From contig JABWCM010000013.1 in assembly GCA_013360285.1 (NCBI GenBank), positions 1-45,071 of the forward strand: DNA of 45,071 bases, in the 5' to 3' direction. Position numbers and translations under genes: made by a program. The notes under the pieces were generated by a model. That model worked only from the letters and a program-made list of their open reading frames with translations. It was not told the DNA's origin and searched no databases. Positions within the stretch are counted from its first letter, which is position 1. Every line of letters begins with the position of its first letter. Positions 8,009-16,354 of the stretch are shown here, one piece after another. This DNA is from Myxococcales bacterium. GTDB lineage: Bacteria; Myxococcota_A; UBA9042; JABWCM01.

Positions 8009-9172
8009 TTATTTCGCGGCCTTTGCCTTCAAAGCGTCAACCTGCTCGGTCAACGTTTGGACCGTCGTTTTTAACCGGTCGATTTCCTGCGCCTGCGCCT
8101 GAAGTGCGGCGATGGCCATCGACGTATACGCATACAAATCCACCCGTTCACCACTGGGCAACACGGCGTCTTGTGGGCCGCCGTGGCCGATCAAAAAGCC
8201 CAACCGCATGGTTTGATTGGGATCATCTTTATAGGTGTAGGAAGCCAAAGGAAGGCTTTGTAGGGTTTCATAAACCCGTGTTTTGTCGGCGTTGTCGATA
8301 ATCCGTATGGCCGTTTTGGATTCGACCTGGGATTTGGGGCATCCGTCAAGCGTGGGATCGTAGTTGGTACAGATCAACGTCTGATTACACGTGTTTCCCA
8401 CCAGATCACATTGACCGCCGGGTGTAAAACAGGCTTCACCGGGGTTTTGACCCTTACACGCGGGGATTCCAGGCTTGGGCGTATATCCGCCACAAACCGG
8501 CGTACCACAACTGACCCACCATTGATTGTCGGACGGAGGTTGCGGAATACATTCCCCGATGCAGGCAACCAAACAATTGGGGCAAGAGGAAATCGGTTTA
8601 CAAACACAACTGTACCCCTGTTTGCAATCCGCGTCGCTGTAACAAGCAAGGGGATCGGTCTTCGGTACACATTGTCCTGTGCATTCAGGCGCCGCACAGT
8701 CACAGGGTTGACCCGGCAAACAAGCGCAGCCGGAACACGTCACATTACACACCTGGTCGGCAGCACAATCGCTGTCCTGTTGGCATTCGCCGGTGGGAGG
8801 GGGACCGTCTTTACAGACTCCCATACAGGCAATCACGAACGGGCAGGGTGCCCCCGGTGCGCAATTCGACGAGGTGGGCTCTTTGCATACCGAAAAATCA
8901 CACGCCTGGCCGTCGGCGCAATCGGAGTCTCCGAAACAAGTTGTTTCTTGGGGTGTGCAGTTAAATTTACATTCTCCGAGTTCGCAGGACCATTCGCCGA
9001 TACAATCGGGTTTCGCCAACCCTTCGCAATCGACGGGCGTGTCACAAATGGGTTGTTGTGGTTCGATTTTTGTGCAACCTTTTTTGGCTCCTCCGAGCAG
9101 GAGCATGCCCATGGCCAAGCAGGTGACAAACCAGGTAATGCGAAGCCATCGATGATAAAATGTCGTGTTCAT
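8009..9172 (-). CDS. Secreted Cys-rich repeat protein with a C-terminal S74-like chaperone domain
   Basis: This 387-residue exported protein starts at ATG 9172, behind AAGGAA; the frame is open a little further upstream. The N-terminus has a hydrophobic signal (ITWFVTCLAMGMLLLGG), but the following AKKGC is a poor lipobox, so lipid attachment is doubtful. Residues about 45-200 hold at least three tandem Cys-rich modules of the type CFGDSDCADGQACDF, CQQDSDCAADQVCN and CYSDADCKQGYSCVC, typical of myxobacterial surface proteins. Residues about 281-387 look like the Peptidase_S74 intramolecular chaperone: TLQSLPLASYTYKDDP, RLGFLIGHGG, VDLYAYTSMAIAAL and a final heptad coiled coil (LKTTVQTLTEQVDALKA). 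In phage tailspikes this domain drives trimer folding and is cleaved off. The gene converges on the SDR with 24 bp between them. Confidence 0.8.
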   Translation of the reverse strand: MNTTFYHRWLRITWFVTCLAMGMLLLGGAKKGCTKIEPQQPICDTPVDCEGLAKPDCIGEWSCELGECKFNCTPQETTCFGDSDCADGQACDFSVCKEPTSSNCAPGAPCPFVIACMGVCKDGPPPTGECQQDSDCAADQVCNVTCSGCACLPGQPCDCAAPECTGQCVPKTDPLACYSDADCKQGYSCVCKPISSCPNCLVACIGECIPQPPSDNQWWVSCGTPVCGGYTPKPGIPACKGQNPGEACFTPGGQCDLVGNTCNQTLICTNYDPTLDGCPKSQVESKTAIRIIDNADKTRVYETLQSLPLASYTYKDDPNQTMRLGFLIGHGGPQDAVLPSGERVDLYAYTSMAIAALQAQAQEIDRLKTTVQTLTEQVDALKAKAAK

Positions 9173-9246
9173 TGGGTTCCTTTTTGGGTTGGAGAAAACC
9201 ATGGCGCTTTCAGCCGTACAATGAAAAGAGACTAAGGAAAACGCCT

Positions 9247-10395
9247 TTGGAGAGCAAGCGGTATCTCAACAGCGAGCCGGTGGAAACCAACGGAAACCCA
9301 GCGTTAATTGGCAGTCGGCAACCGATTCGTTATTCCGTTGTCATTCCGGCTTACAACGCCGAGCGGTATCTCGAAAAACTGGCGCCGTGGTTGGCGTCTA
9401 TGGCTTTACGCCGAAACACCGAAGTCATTGTGATAGACGACGGGTCGACCGATTCCACTGCGGCTGTTTTGAACGGGATTGCGGGGCTTAAACTACTAAG
9501 ATTAGCTGCAAACCAAGGGCCGGCTGCCGCTCGGAATGCCGGCGCCCAAGCTGCATCGGGCGCGGTTTTGATATTTTTTGATGCCGATACTCTGCCGGCT
9601 TCCGATGCCCTGGATCGAATCGAAACGTGGGATCACCAACATCCCCACGAAGACGCTCTGATTGGAAGTTACTGTGCCCATCCGGAAGCAATCACGACGG
9701 TGAGCCGGTTTAAGAACTTGTTTCACCGGTTTGTGCATCAACAGGGAAAAACGTATGCAAGTACGTTCTGGACAGGATGTGGTGTGATTCGCAGCGAACG
9801 ATTCAGGCAACTCGGCGGATTTGATACCGTGTTGTATCGGCGGCCTTCTATCGAAGACATCGAATTGGGAATGCGCCTTGTCGAAGCGGGAGGCACCATT
9901 CGACTGGACCGCGAGTTGGTGGTTTCACACCGCAAACGTTGGGCCTTGTGGGAACTTATCAAAACCGATGTCTGGCAACGAGGAGTTCCCTGGACACACC
10001 TCTGTTTACGTTCCCAAAAAATGCAAAACGATCTGAATTTGCGCTGGGATCATCGGTTGTCGGTAACGTTGGTAGGGCTCGCAGCCGCTGCCATGGTCTC
10101 CGGGGTGACCGGTTGGGTGCCTGGTACAGCCGCTTTGGGTCTTGTCGTGGTCAGTCTAAGTGCTGTGTGTGTCTTGAACCGTCGATTTTATGCCTACTTA
10201 GTTGACGTCGGAGGCCCGTGGTTCGCGTTGAAGTCTATTCCTTTGCATTGGCTATACTGTGCGTACTGTTCCATCGCCTTTGGCCTTGGGATCCTCACCT
10301 ATCCGTGGGTACGAAAGCGGCATCAACGGTCCGTCGGTCACGTGAAATCGCGTTACGACAACCTGTTATCCCCTAAAAATAATACTGAAGGTTGA
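9247..10395 (+). CDS. Membrane-associated family 2 glycosyltransferase
   Basis: This 382-residue GT2 enzyme has SVVIPAYNAERYL as the first nucleotide-sugar strand, VIVIDDGSTDSTA as the second motif, and FFDADT as the metal-binding DXD. IEDIELGMRL provides the ED motif of the acceptor site. The C-terminal third has two to three hydrophobic segments (VTLVGLAAAAMVSGVTG, LGLVVVSLSAVCVL, LYCAYCSIAFGLGILTY), so it sits in the inner membrane and probably acts on lipid-linked sugars. The open frame reaches back to an ATG at 9160 that overlaps the upstream divergent gene. The TTG at 9247 is preferred because AAGGAAA lies 6-7 nt before it, but this choice is moderate. The 3' end overlaps the convergent barrel gene by 23 bp. 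Confidence 0.87.
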   Translation: MESKRYLNSEPVETNGNPALIGSRQPIRYSVVIPAYNAERYLEKLAPWLASMALRRNTEVIVIDDGSTDSTAAVLNGIAGLKLLRLAANQGPAAARNAGAQAASGAVLIFFDADTLPASDALDRIETWDHQHPHEDALIGSYCAHPEAITTVSRFKNLFHRFVHQQGKTYASTFWTGCGVIRSERFRQLGGFDTVLYRRPSIEDIELGMRLVEAGGTIRLDRELVVSHRKRWALWELIKTDVWQRGVPWTHLCLRSQKMQNDLNLRWDHRLSVTLVGLAAAAMVSGVTGWVPGTAALGLVVVSLSAVCVLNRRFYAYLVDVGGPWFALKSIPLHWLYCAYCSIAFGLGILTYPWVRKRHQRSVGHVKSRYDNLLSPKNNTEG

Positions 10396-11353
10396 TCGTA
10401 CCGAAAATAAGGCGCAGATCTTCCATAAAGTTTCCGCCCGCAGTGAGTCCTACCGATAAATCACGCCTTCCCGAATAATAAAATCCACCGGCGATGTTGT
10501 GTTGGGTCCCGCCGTCATCGCTCAGCGTTTCCACGAGTTGATATTCAAAGGTCAATGCGATCGGCGAAAACTCGCTGTAATGGCCCAAATCGAACGCCAA
10601 GTGTAAGCCGGGGCTTAAGCCATAGGATGTGTCGCCACCACTTCCGAGACCCAAGAACACCGGGAAGCCGATACCGACTTGGGCTCCGAAGGGTCCCGTA
10701 CCGAATGCCGCAGTGAAGACCGGATCGATGCTTAACGAATCCGAAGTGACGATCAATTGGGATTCAACGAGGTCACTTTGTCCACCGATCAGGGAGTCGA
10801 TGGTTTGATTCAACAAGGCGATTGGCTGAATATTCAGCGTACGGGAATACCCTACGTTGGTTGCCAGGGCGAACTGCATGCCGATGTCTTCCAAGGTTGC
10901 AATCCGTACTTTTACACCGCCTCCGGCGCCAAAGTCGGTGATTCCGCCGATTGCCAAAATATCCTCCAAATCGCCCGCCATCGCGGCGTTCCCCATCGCA
11001 AAAACATTGATGGTCGCCTGATTCAAAATGCCGATTTCGGCTCCAAGACGTTGATTGTATAAGAAAATAGTCGATTGTTTATCCTCGCCGGTCAAAACGC
11101 CGACAAAATCAAATTGATAAACGCCGAAACCCTGGCTGAAAGAAAACGATCCATTTGTAAACGGGCTTAAAAAATACAGGGGAGAAATAAAATGATGCCC
11201 GTTCAAAGTTCGGGATTCGCCGCCGCTGATGGCCCGACTGTCTTGTGGTGATGTCACTTGGGCACCGGCGGAAGCCGAGCCAAAAAAGACGACCCACATT
11301 CCCACAATAAAACCCATCTGCCGGATTCGTGTAAAAAGAGCTGAACTTTTCAT
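10373..11353 (-). CDS. Outer-membrane beta-barrel protein of unknown function
   Basis: This 326-residue protein has a clear signal peptide (MGFIVGMWVVFFGSASAGAQ) and alternating-strand sequence throughout. It ends INLQYYF, a terminal aromatic of the kind recognised by the BAM machinery. Paired strands such as GLSPGLHLAFDLGHY and IALTFEYQLVETL are visible. The ATG sits behind a perfect AGGAGG with a 5-nt spacer, so good expression is expected. It resembles the general transporter/porin-like outer-membrane proteins of Myxococcota, but I recognise no specific family. Its 3' end overlaps the convergent glycosyltransferase by 23 bp. Confidence 0.75.
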   Translation of the reverse strand: MKSSALFTRIRQMGFIVGMWVVFFGSASAGAQVTSPQDSRAISGGESRTLNGHHFISPLYFLSPFTNGSFSFSQGFGVYQFDFVGVLTGEDKQSTIFLYNQRLGAEIGILNQATINVFAMGNAAMAGDLEDILAIGGITDFGAGGGVKVRIATLEDIGMQFALATNVGYSRTLNIQPIALLNQTIDSLIGGQSDLVESQLIVTSDSLSIDPVFTAAFGTGPFGAQVGIGFPVFLGLGSGGDTSYGLSPGLHLAFDLGHYSEFSPIALTFEYQLVETLSDDGGTQHNIAGGFYYSGRRDLSVGLTAGGNFMEDLRLIFGTINLQYYF

Positions 11354-11809
11354 AAAACCTCCTGATTGTTGGGGTGCTCATGGACCCGGAAAGGGATACC
11401 CTGCGGCGCGATATTGCTGCCCGTCGAATTACAAATCAAGGTCCGACATCCGTTTTACTCCGCTCAAGCCAATCCGGTTGTGGTTTTCGCCAAGTCGATT
11501 TTCGGATAACGGCAAAAATCGTGGCCAAACAGCAAGTTAACGCGACGTTGTAATCCAAGGCCGGCTTAGGTTGGAAAAAGATCGTGTTCTGTTAAACCAG
11601 GGACGTGTTCTTTTTGCCCAACAAGGCGATCCGTTAAACCGACCGAGGGTAAATTTGTGAAAAGATCACGACGGCGTAACACCAAGTCGGGTCATTTTCC
11701 AATTTGAACCCGTCCCAGCGATGACGGAACGCTGTTTTGGTTACAAACACGCGACCCGTTAAAACGGAATCCACTATCGGTTACATGATTGTGCAGCGGG
11801 TTCGGAAAG
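11354..11809. other. 456-bp intergenic region with no recognisable gene
   Basis: The region lies between the 5' end of the barrel gene and the 3' end of the next minus-strand gene. Both strands are broken by stops, with only short frames of unconvincing composition. The motif GATCCGTTAAAC near 11630 has a loose second copy, GACCCGTTAAAA, near 11755. No tRNA-like fold, long palindrome or clear terminator was seen. It must contain the barrel gene's promoter, but I cannot place it. Confidence 0.5.
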
Positions 11810-12595
11810 TTACGGCGCAGTGCCGTTCGGGTCGACGGGTTGGGTCGAGGAATTCAGGGTCCCCAACGGAGGGGGGCCTTCGTCGCCGGATTTTTTGCGA
11901 AAGGTTGGGCGAACGGTTTCCGACAACGCAACGTGGCCGCCGACACGACAATAACCTTCGATGATGCCGGCAATGCCTTGATAGGTGTCATTCCATTGGT
12001 CCAGTGTCATATCCCGTTGTTCAAGGACCGCCTGGTGTTCTTTGTCTTCCTGGACCACTTTCGCCATAGCGGTCTTGAGTTCTTCAATATAAGGAATGAG
12101 CAGTTTGCTTGTTTGTGGCGGAGCGAAAACCACCCCACTGGGTAAGGTATACAACTCGGTGGACAGCGACATCAGTTTGCTGGCCTGCTCGGCATAAGCC
12201 AAGACCAAGTCGGGAGTAGAAGGAACCGGCTTGGACAAACCGAGCGAGTACAAAGCACCGTCCGGCAGATCCGGGTCCATGTTCCGTACAGATTGGAGGA
12301 TATCCGACACCTTACGCACGGCATGATCCCGTTTTTCCCGCGGCTCGACATCGTCGGAAAGTTCTATCCCCAGTGCCTCTTCGGAGTTGTATAGTTTTTC
12401 GCCGGATGCCTCCAGAACACTGCCGATCCAAATAATCATTTCCTCCAGAGTCATTTTGTCTGCTGGGGGTTTACCGAGAGAAGTTGCAAGTTGGATCAGG
12501 CTTTGTGCGACAGCACTGGCATAAGTTGTCGCTGCCGCAGCAACGAATTTGCCGTTGTTGACCCTGTTGAGGATCGTTTTTCCGATACTGGACAC
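11810..12595 (-). CDS. Hypothetical protein, helical, no signal peptide
   Basis: This 261-residue protein is not a family I recognise. It starts with GTG at 12595 behind GGGAGGT (5-nt spacer), so it is very likely translated. The sequence looks mainly helical (VAAAATTYASAVAQSLIQLA, LTLEEM-like segments, a long helix around PYIEELKTAMAKVVQEDKEH). It has no transmembrane segment or catalytic signature and ends in a Pro/Gly/Ser-rich tail of about 25 residues, GDEGPPPLG onward. It could be a small structural or partner protein. A palindromic element (12611-12786) begins only 15 bp upstream of the start codon, so its promoter must lie in or beyond that element. Confidence 0.7.
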   Translation of the reverse strand: MSSIGKTILNRVNNGKFVAAAATTYASAVAQSLIQLATSLGKPPADKMTLEEMIIWIGSVLEASGEKLYNSEEALGIELSDDVEPREKRDHAVRKVSDILQSVRNMDPDLPDGALYSLGLSKPVPSTPDLVLAYAEQASKLMSLSTELYTLPSGVVFAPPQTSKLLIPYIEELKTAMAKVVQEDKEHQAVLEQRDMTLDQWNDTYQGIAGIIEGYCRVGGHVALSETVRPTFRKKSGDEGPPPLGTLNSSTQPVDPNGTAP

Positions 12596-12610
12596 AACGC
12601 ACCTCCCATT

Positions 12611-12786
12611 GAGGGTGTTTAAATATTGAACCTGCTGCGCGTGCCTATGGCCTACTACGCTCGTCTTGCCTCGGTCGGCCCATCCGCGCGGTGCCGCTTG
12701 GCACGCCTCCGGTGGGCCTTGGTCGGCAAAACAGGCTCGCTACGGCCATCGTCTCGCTCGCCGAGGATAAATATGTAAACACCCTC
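12611..12786. repeat. 176-bp long palindromic element with terminal inverted repeats (MITE/REP-like), family 3
   Basis: The left end GAGGGTGTTTAAATATT (12611-12627) is matched in inverse orientation by the right end at 12769-12786 with one mismatch. The interior folds further: a GGCC...GGCC pair encloses a second imperfect stem, and the centre (about 12679-12719) forms a GC-rich hairpin around GGTGCCGCTTGGCAC. It has no coding capacity, and no target-site duplication is evident at the borders. Its sequence is unlike the elements at 39-45 kb. It is most easily explained as a non-autonomous mobile or REP-like element. Confidence 0.7.
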
Positions 12787-12994
12787 CGTGAAATTGAAAT
12801 CGCCAGAATGGCACCACGGACGTCTTCCGTGGTCGGCGGGATTCTGTGATGATTGAAACGATACGGCGTCTTTTGTGAGCGCGCAAGTGTTGTTGTCGAT
12901 AATTGGGTTACAATGTCATAACAGGTCGGTGGGTCTCTTTTTGTTGTCGCCAGTTGTGACCGTAAGTTAGCCAGTTGGCCTCTGGAGGCGTCGG

Positions 12995-15757
12995 ATGTGG
13001 AATAAAATCCGCGGGGTGATGGATCGTGTGAAACTTGCGCATTGGTTTGCCATGGGCCTAGGTGCCGCGTTGTGGTGGTTTTTTTCCGGACCCCTACAGT
13101 GGTTGGGCATCGCCCTCGTGGTGTCCACAGCCCTTGGGAGAGCCTCCGCTGGGTCGGACGAATCACATCGTGTGGGTTGGATACCCCGGTCGGTAAAATC
13201 TTGGATTTTTCCGATTTTATTGACCGCGGTCATTGTTGCGCAGTGCTGGCCCTGGTTTTTAGGCCACATGTCGTTACGGGGAGACCACCCGATTCACCTA
13301 TTTAAGGCCTGGGTGCTTTGGGAACGCCTGTTGCCGGACCTGGACATCATGGGGTGGAGCCACGACCTACATGCGGGATATCCCGCCAATATGTTGTATC
13401 CGCCCGGTGTGGATCTGTGGATTTGTTTGTACCGGGTTTTGACCTTGGGGCTGTTCGATTGGATGACCACTTATGCGCATGCGTTTGCGTTGGCGATGTG
13501 GTTTTCCACGTTGGCTATCTACAGCCTTGGGGTGAGGCTGGTCGGACGCGGCGCAGCCTTTATTGGCACATTGTTGTTTGTTTTAGACAAAGGTGGGTTC
13601 AACGAAGGTGGGTGGTCGTTTTCGATAGTCGATGGGGTGTGGGGACAACTCTTAGCTCTGGCGTTTGGATGCCTGGGGATTCGTTCTTTGGTCACCTTGT
13701 ACGGGTTGGGGAGCGTCGTCGACGTCCCGCCGTCTTCTTCCAGCGTTGTCCAAGCGGTTTTTTCTGCGGCGGGATATGGCGCGGTTGCTTGTTTGTGCCA
13801 TCCAAACGGGTTGTTGTTTGTTGTGATCACTTATGGAATCGCTGTGATCATGGCGGCTGTGTCCCAACTCCACAAACTGCCTTCGGTGTTGTTGTTGGGG
13901 GGGGCGGTTGCGGCGTTGTTGTCGGCTTGTTGTGCGTTTTTTTATGTTCCGCTGATGGGATTTGGCGATTATCTATTTAACCTTGCCGATGCGCCGCAAA
14001 CCACCGCGGCTTTAGCCGAACGCGCTTTGGACGGTACCTTTTTTCGCCATACGTTGGGGCTGCCGGTTTTCTTGGGGTTGTGGGGGGCGGTTTTGGCATT
14101 GGTTACCCGACGCCAAGGGGCGATGTTTTGTGCCGCCATCTTAGGGGTGTTTGTGGCGTTGTCGATGACCCACGTGGTGATTGAGCTACGTTTGTTCGAC
14201 ATTCACCCGTTTTTTGCAAAATTGGATTATCGTCGGTTTTTATTTATGGCCAAGTTGCCGTTGTTTTTGTTGGCTGGAACGGCGCTTGTTATCGTTTGGA
14301 CACAAATCCGTACCAAACCCAACGGTGATAGTCACTGGAAAACCTTGGCACCTGTTTTTTTGGCATCGTTGTGTCTTGCTCCACTGGTTGCCCCTATGGT
14401 GGAAACGTTGCGAGACAGTGGTGAATCCAAAGTCCGGTTTGCCGAAGATGAATGGGATTGGCCGGCGTTGGTCTCGTTTTTTGAATACGCAAAAACACTT
14501 AACGATGGGCAGCCTTATCGTATCGCCTATGTCGACGATCATGATCTGCATACGTGGGGTGTGGTTCCGCCGCTCAATGGTCATCCGATGTATAAGGTCG
14601 GATTTATGCCGGTGGACACGTTTTCCGGCAGGTTTTCCGTGTGGGATCCGGAGACATTTCGTAAATTAGGGGTTCGATATGCCGTCACGCGGCGAAAAAG
14701 TGACAACAATCACATCGGATTTCAGCTTATCAAAACCTTTGCTGCACCCAAAGGCCCGCCGGTATTGGTGTTTGAGCTAAACGATTTCCGGTTTGAACCA
14801 TGGGAAGTGGTGGGTTCCGCCGCCGTTGAGTTGGTCGAGTGGGAACGGGAACAGGTCGTGTTGAACGTGTCGCAGGTCACCCCGGGTGACAAAGTGACGC
14901 TGCGTGTGGCTTATTTTCCCGGGTGGACAGCGACCCTCAATGGTCAACCGTTGGCCGTGGAGCCTACGGTGTATGACCCGCGGATGGCTGTGCGGTTGAT
15001 GACCGTCAGTCCTTCCGAAGACGGATTGTTACGTTTCGAATGGAACAAATCTCCCGTGCAGCGAACGACCGGCTGGTTATCGGCTTTGTTTTGGGTTTTG
15101 GTGATCCCGATGTCGATTCGGCCAACACTCTTTCCGGTGACCTGGGTGAATCGGCCGCGCTTTTTGCGGGTTTTCGAGTGGGCGACCATTGGGGCGGTTA
15201 TCTTAATGGTTTTCTTGCTGGGGTGGTTTTATTGGTTTTCCCCGCCAGGACGAATCGAAGGTGTTCATACGCAGTGGTCCTTTCTGGATCATCTTGGGGA
15301 TGCCGAAGTTTGGCTTGAGGATGAACGGTCCGGTGAAATTGAAGCCTGCGACCGGCCCAGTTTGGGGCGGTGGATGTGTTCTTTAGACCCGAAACGGGAT
15401 TGGAATTATGTCGGTCCACATGTCGGAAACATCGGCGGGCTTCGGGCGTGTATCTGGGCTCATCCGTCAGAACGCCGTATCTTGAGGATACGGTTTCCGG
15501 ATGTCCCGTTGGGACAGATGATTGTCGGTCGGCATGAGATTTTGGGTGCCGCAAAAGGAGCCGATGTCACGTTGGCGGTGCAGGTCGGTCACGAAGAAAT
15601 CGGTCAACTGGTGAAATCCGATGTTTCCGAAACGTTTTTTGAATTGAGCACCAGCCGGTTTGACTCCTCATCACAAGACGTCACCTTTTCGGTTACGGCC
15701 CCCAAGTCCGGCGCCCGCCATTATTGTTTTGAAGCCTATGTAGGGGAAAAAGAGTAA
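12995..15757 (+). CDS. Polytopic membrane protein, GT-C / PTPS-related or YfhO-like
   Basis: This 920-residue protein starts at an ATG behind GGAGG. It has about a dozen hydrophobic segments up to about residue 490, then a periplasmic region and one more pair of membrane spans before a soluble tail. The first periplasmic loop reads LRGDHPIHLFKAWVLWERL and is followed by GYPANMLYPPGVDL, the pattern of the 6-pyruvoyl-tetrahydropterin-synthase-related membrane family and of GT-C glycosyltransferases, where acidic/His residues in this loop are catalytic. VAYFPGWTATLNGQPL is the beta-domain found at the end of YfhO-type proteins. It probably transfers sugars from a polyprenyl-phosphate donor on the periplasmic side. 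The donor and acceptor are unknown. A GT2 about 2.6 kb upstream could supply the lipid-linked sugar. Confidence 0.75.
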   Translation: MWNKIRGVMDRVKLAHWFAMGLGAALWWFFSGPLQWLGIALVVSTALGRASAGSDESHRVGWIPRSVKSWIFPILLTAVIVAQCWPWFLGHMSLRGDHPIHLFKAWVLWERLLPDLDIMGWSHDLHAGYPANMLYPPGVDLWICLYRVLTLGLFDWMTTYAHAFALAMWFSTLAIYSLGVRLVGRGAAFIGTLLFVLDKGGFNEGGWSFSIVDGVWGQLLALAFGCLGIRSLVTLYGLGSVVDVPPSSSSVVQAVFSAAGYGAVACLCHPNGLLFVVITYGIAVIMAAVSQLHKLPSVLLLGGAVAALLSACCAFFYVPLMGFGDYLFNLADAPQTTAALAERALDGTFFRHTLGLPVFLGLWGAVLALVTRRQGAMFCAAILGVFVALSMTHVVIELRLFDIHPFFAKLDYRRFLFMAKLPLFLLAGTALVIVWTQIRTKPNGDSHWKTLAPVFLASLCLAPLVAPMVETLRDSGESKVRFAEDEWDWPALVSFFEYAKTLNDGQPYRIAYVDDHDLHTWGVVPPLNGHPMYKVGFMPVDTFSGRFSVWDPETFRKLGVRYAVTRRKSDNNHIGFQLIKTFAAPKGPPVLVFELNDFRFEPWEVVGSAAVELVEWEREQVVLNVSQVTPGDKVTLRVAYFPGWTATLNGQPLAVEPTVYDPRMAVRLMTVSPSEDGLLRFEWNKSPVQRTTGWLSALFWVLVIPMSIRPTLFPVTWVNRPRFLRVFEWATIGAVILMVFLLGWFYWFSPPGRIEGVHTQWSFLDHLGDAEVWLEDERSGEIEACDRPSLGRWMCSLDPKRDWNYVGPHVGNIGGLRACIWAHPSERRILRIRFPDVPLGQMIVGRHEILGAAKGADVTLAVQVGHEEIGQLVKSDVSETFFELSTSRFDSSSQDVTFSVTAPKSGARHYCFEAYVGEKE

Positions 15758-15797
15758 ATCGGCGGCGGAATCATCGGCCTGCGTTGATCCCGACGAG

Positions 15798-16247
15798 TTA
15801 ATCGTGGGTGCTTTCGGTAATATAGAGGCCAAAATCCTCAAGTCCGGTAATAATGTCGATAAGATTACGAAAATCGACCGGCTTTTGAATATAAACGCTG
15901 GTCCCGTATTGATAACTTTTGATGATGTCTTCATCCCGTTGGCTCACGGTCAACATCAGTACCGGGATGTCTTTGAGTTCTGCGTCGTTTTTAATCGCCC
16001 GCAACACATCGTGGCCATCGAGTTTCGGCAGGTTAATATCGAGCAGAATAATTCCGGGCCTGGGGTGCGATGTGCCTTCGTAAGGCCCCTGGTAACGTAA
16101 AAACTGGAGCGCTTCCTCTCCGTCGCGAACCACGTACACCGGATTACGGATACGCCCCTGGCTCAACGCTCGTTTGGTCATTTCAACATCGTCCAGGTTA
16201 TCTTCAACCAGGAGAATCGATGTCGGGACAATGTTGATGGAGTGCAT
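15798..16247 (-). CDS. Single-domain response regulator (Rcp1/CheY-like)
   Basis: This 149-residue stand-alone receiver domain has acidic pocket residues Glu15 and Asp16 (LLVEDNLDD), phospho-acceptor Asp70 (IILLDINLPKLDG), Thr100 and Lys122 (IQKP). The insertion FLRYQGPYEGTSHPRPG before the phospho-acceptor strand is typical of the Rcp1 type that works with phytochrome or hybrid histidine kinases. No output domain or partner kinase is encoded here, so it must act by protein contact. GGAGAC precedes the ATG. It converges on the GT-C gene, with 40 bp between. Confidence 0.92.
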   Translation of the reverse strand: MHSINIVPTSILLVEDNLDDVEMTKRALSQGRIRNPVYVVRDGEEALQFLRYQGPYEGTSHPRPGIILLDINLPKLDGHDVLRAIKNDAELKDIPVLMLTVSQRDEDIIKSYQYGTSVYIQKPVDFRNLIDIITGLEDFGLYITESTHD

Positions 16248-16354
16248 CTTGTCTCCGTTGTCATTCGAATTTACGACGCGCCCGAACCGGTTGGCCCGAA
16301 CGCGTGGATATCGTACCGGACTTTTGTGGGTTCGTCATATTTGTCGCCTGACAC

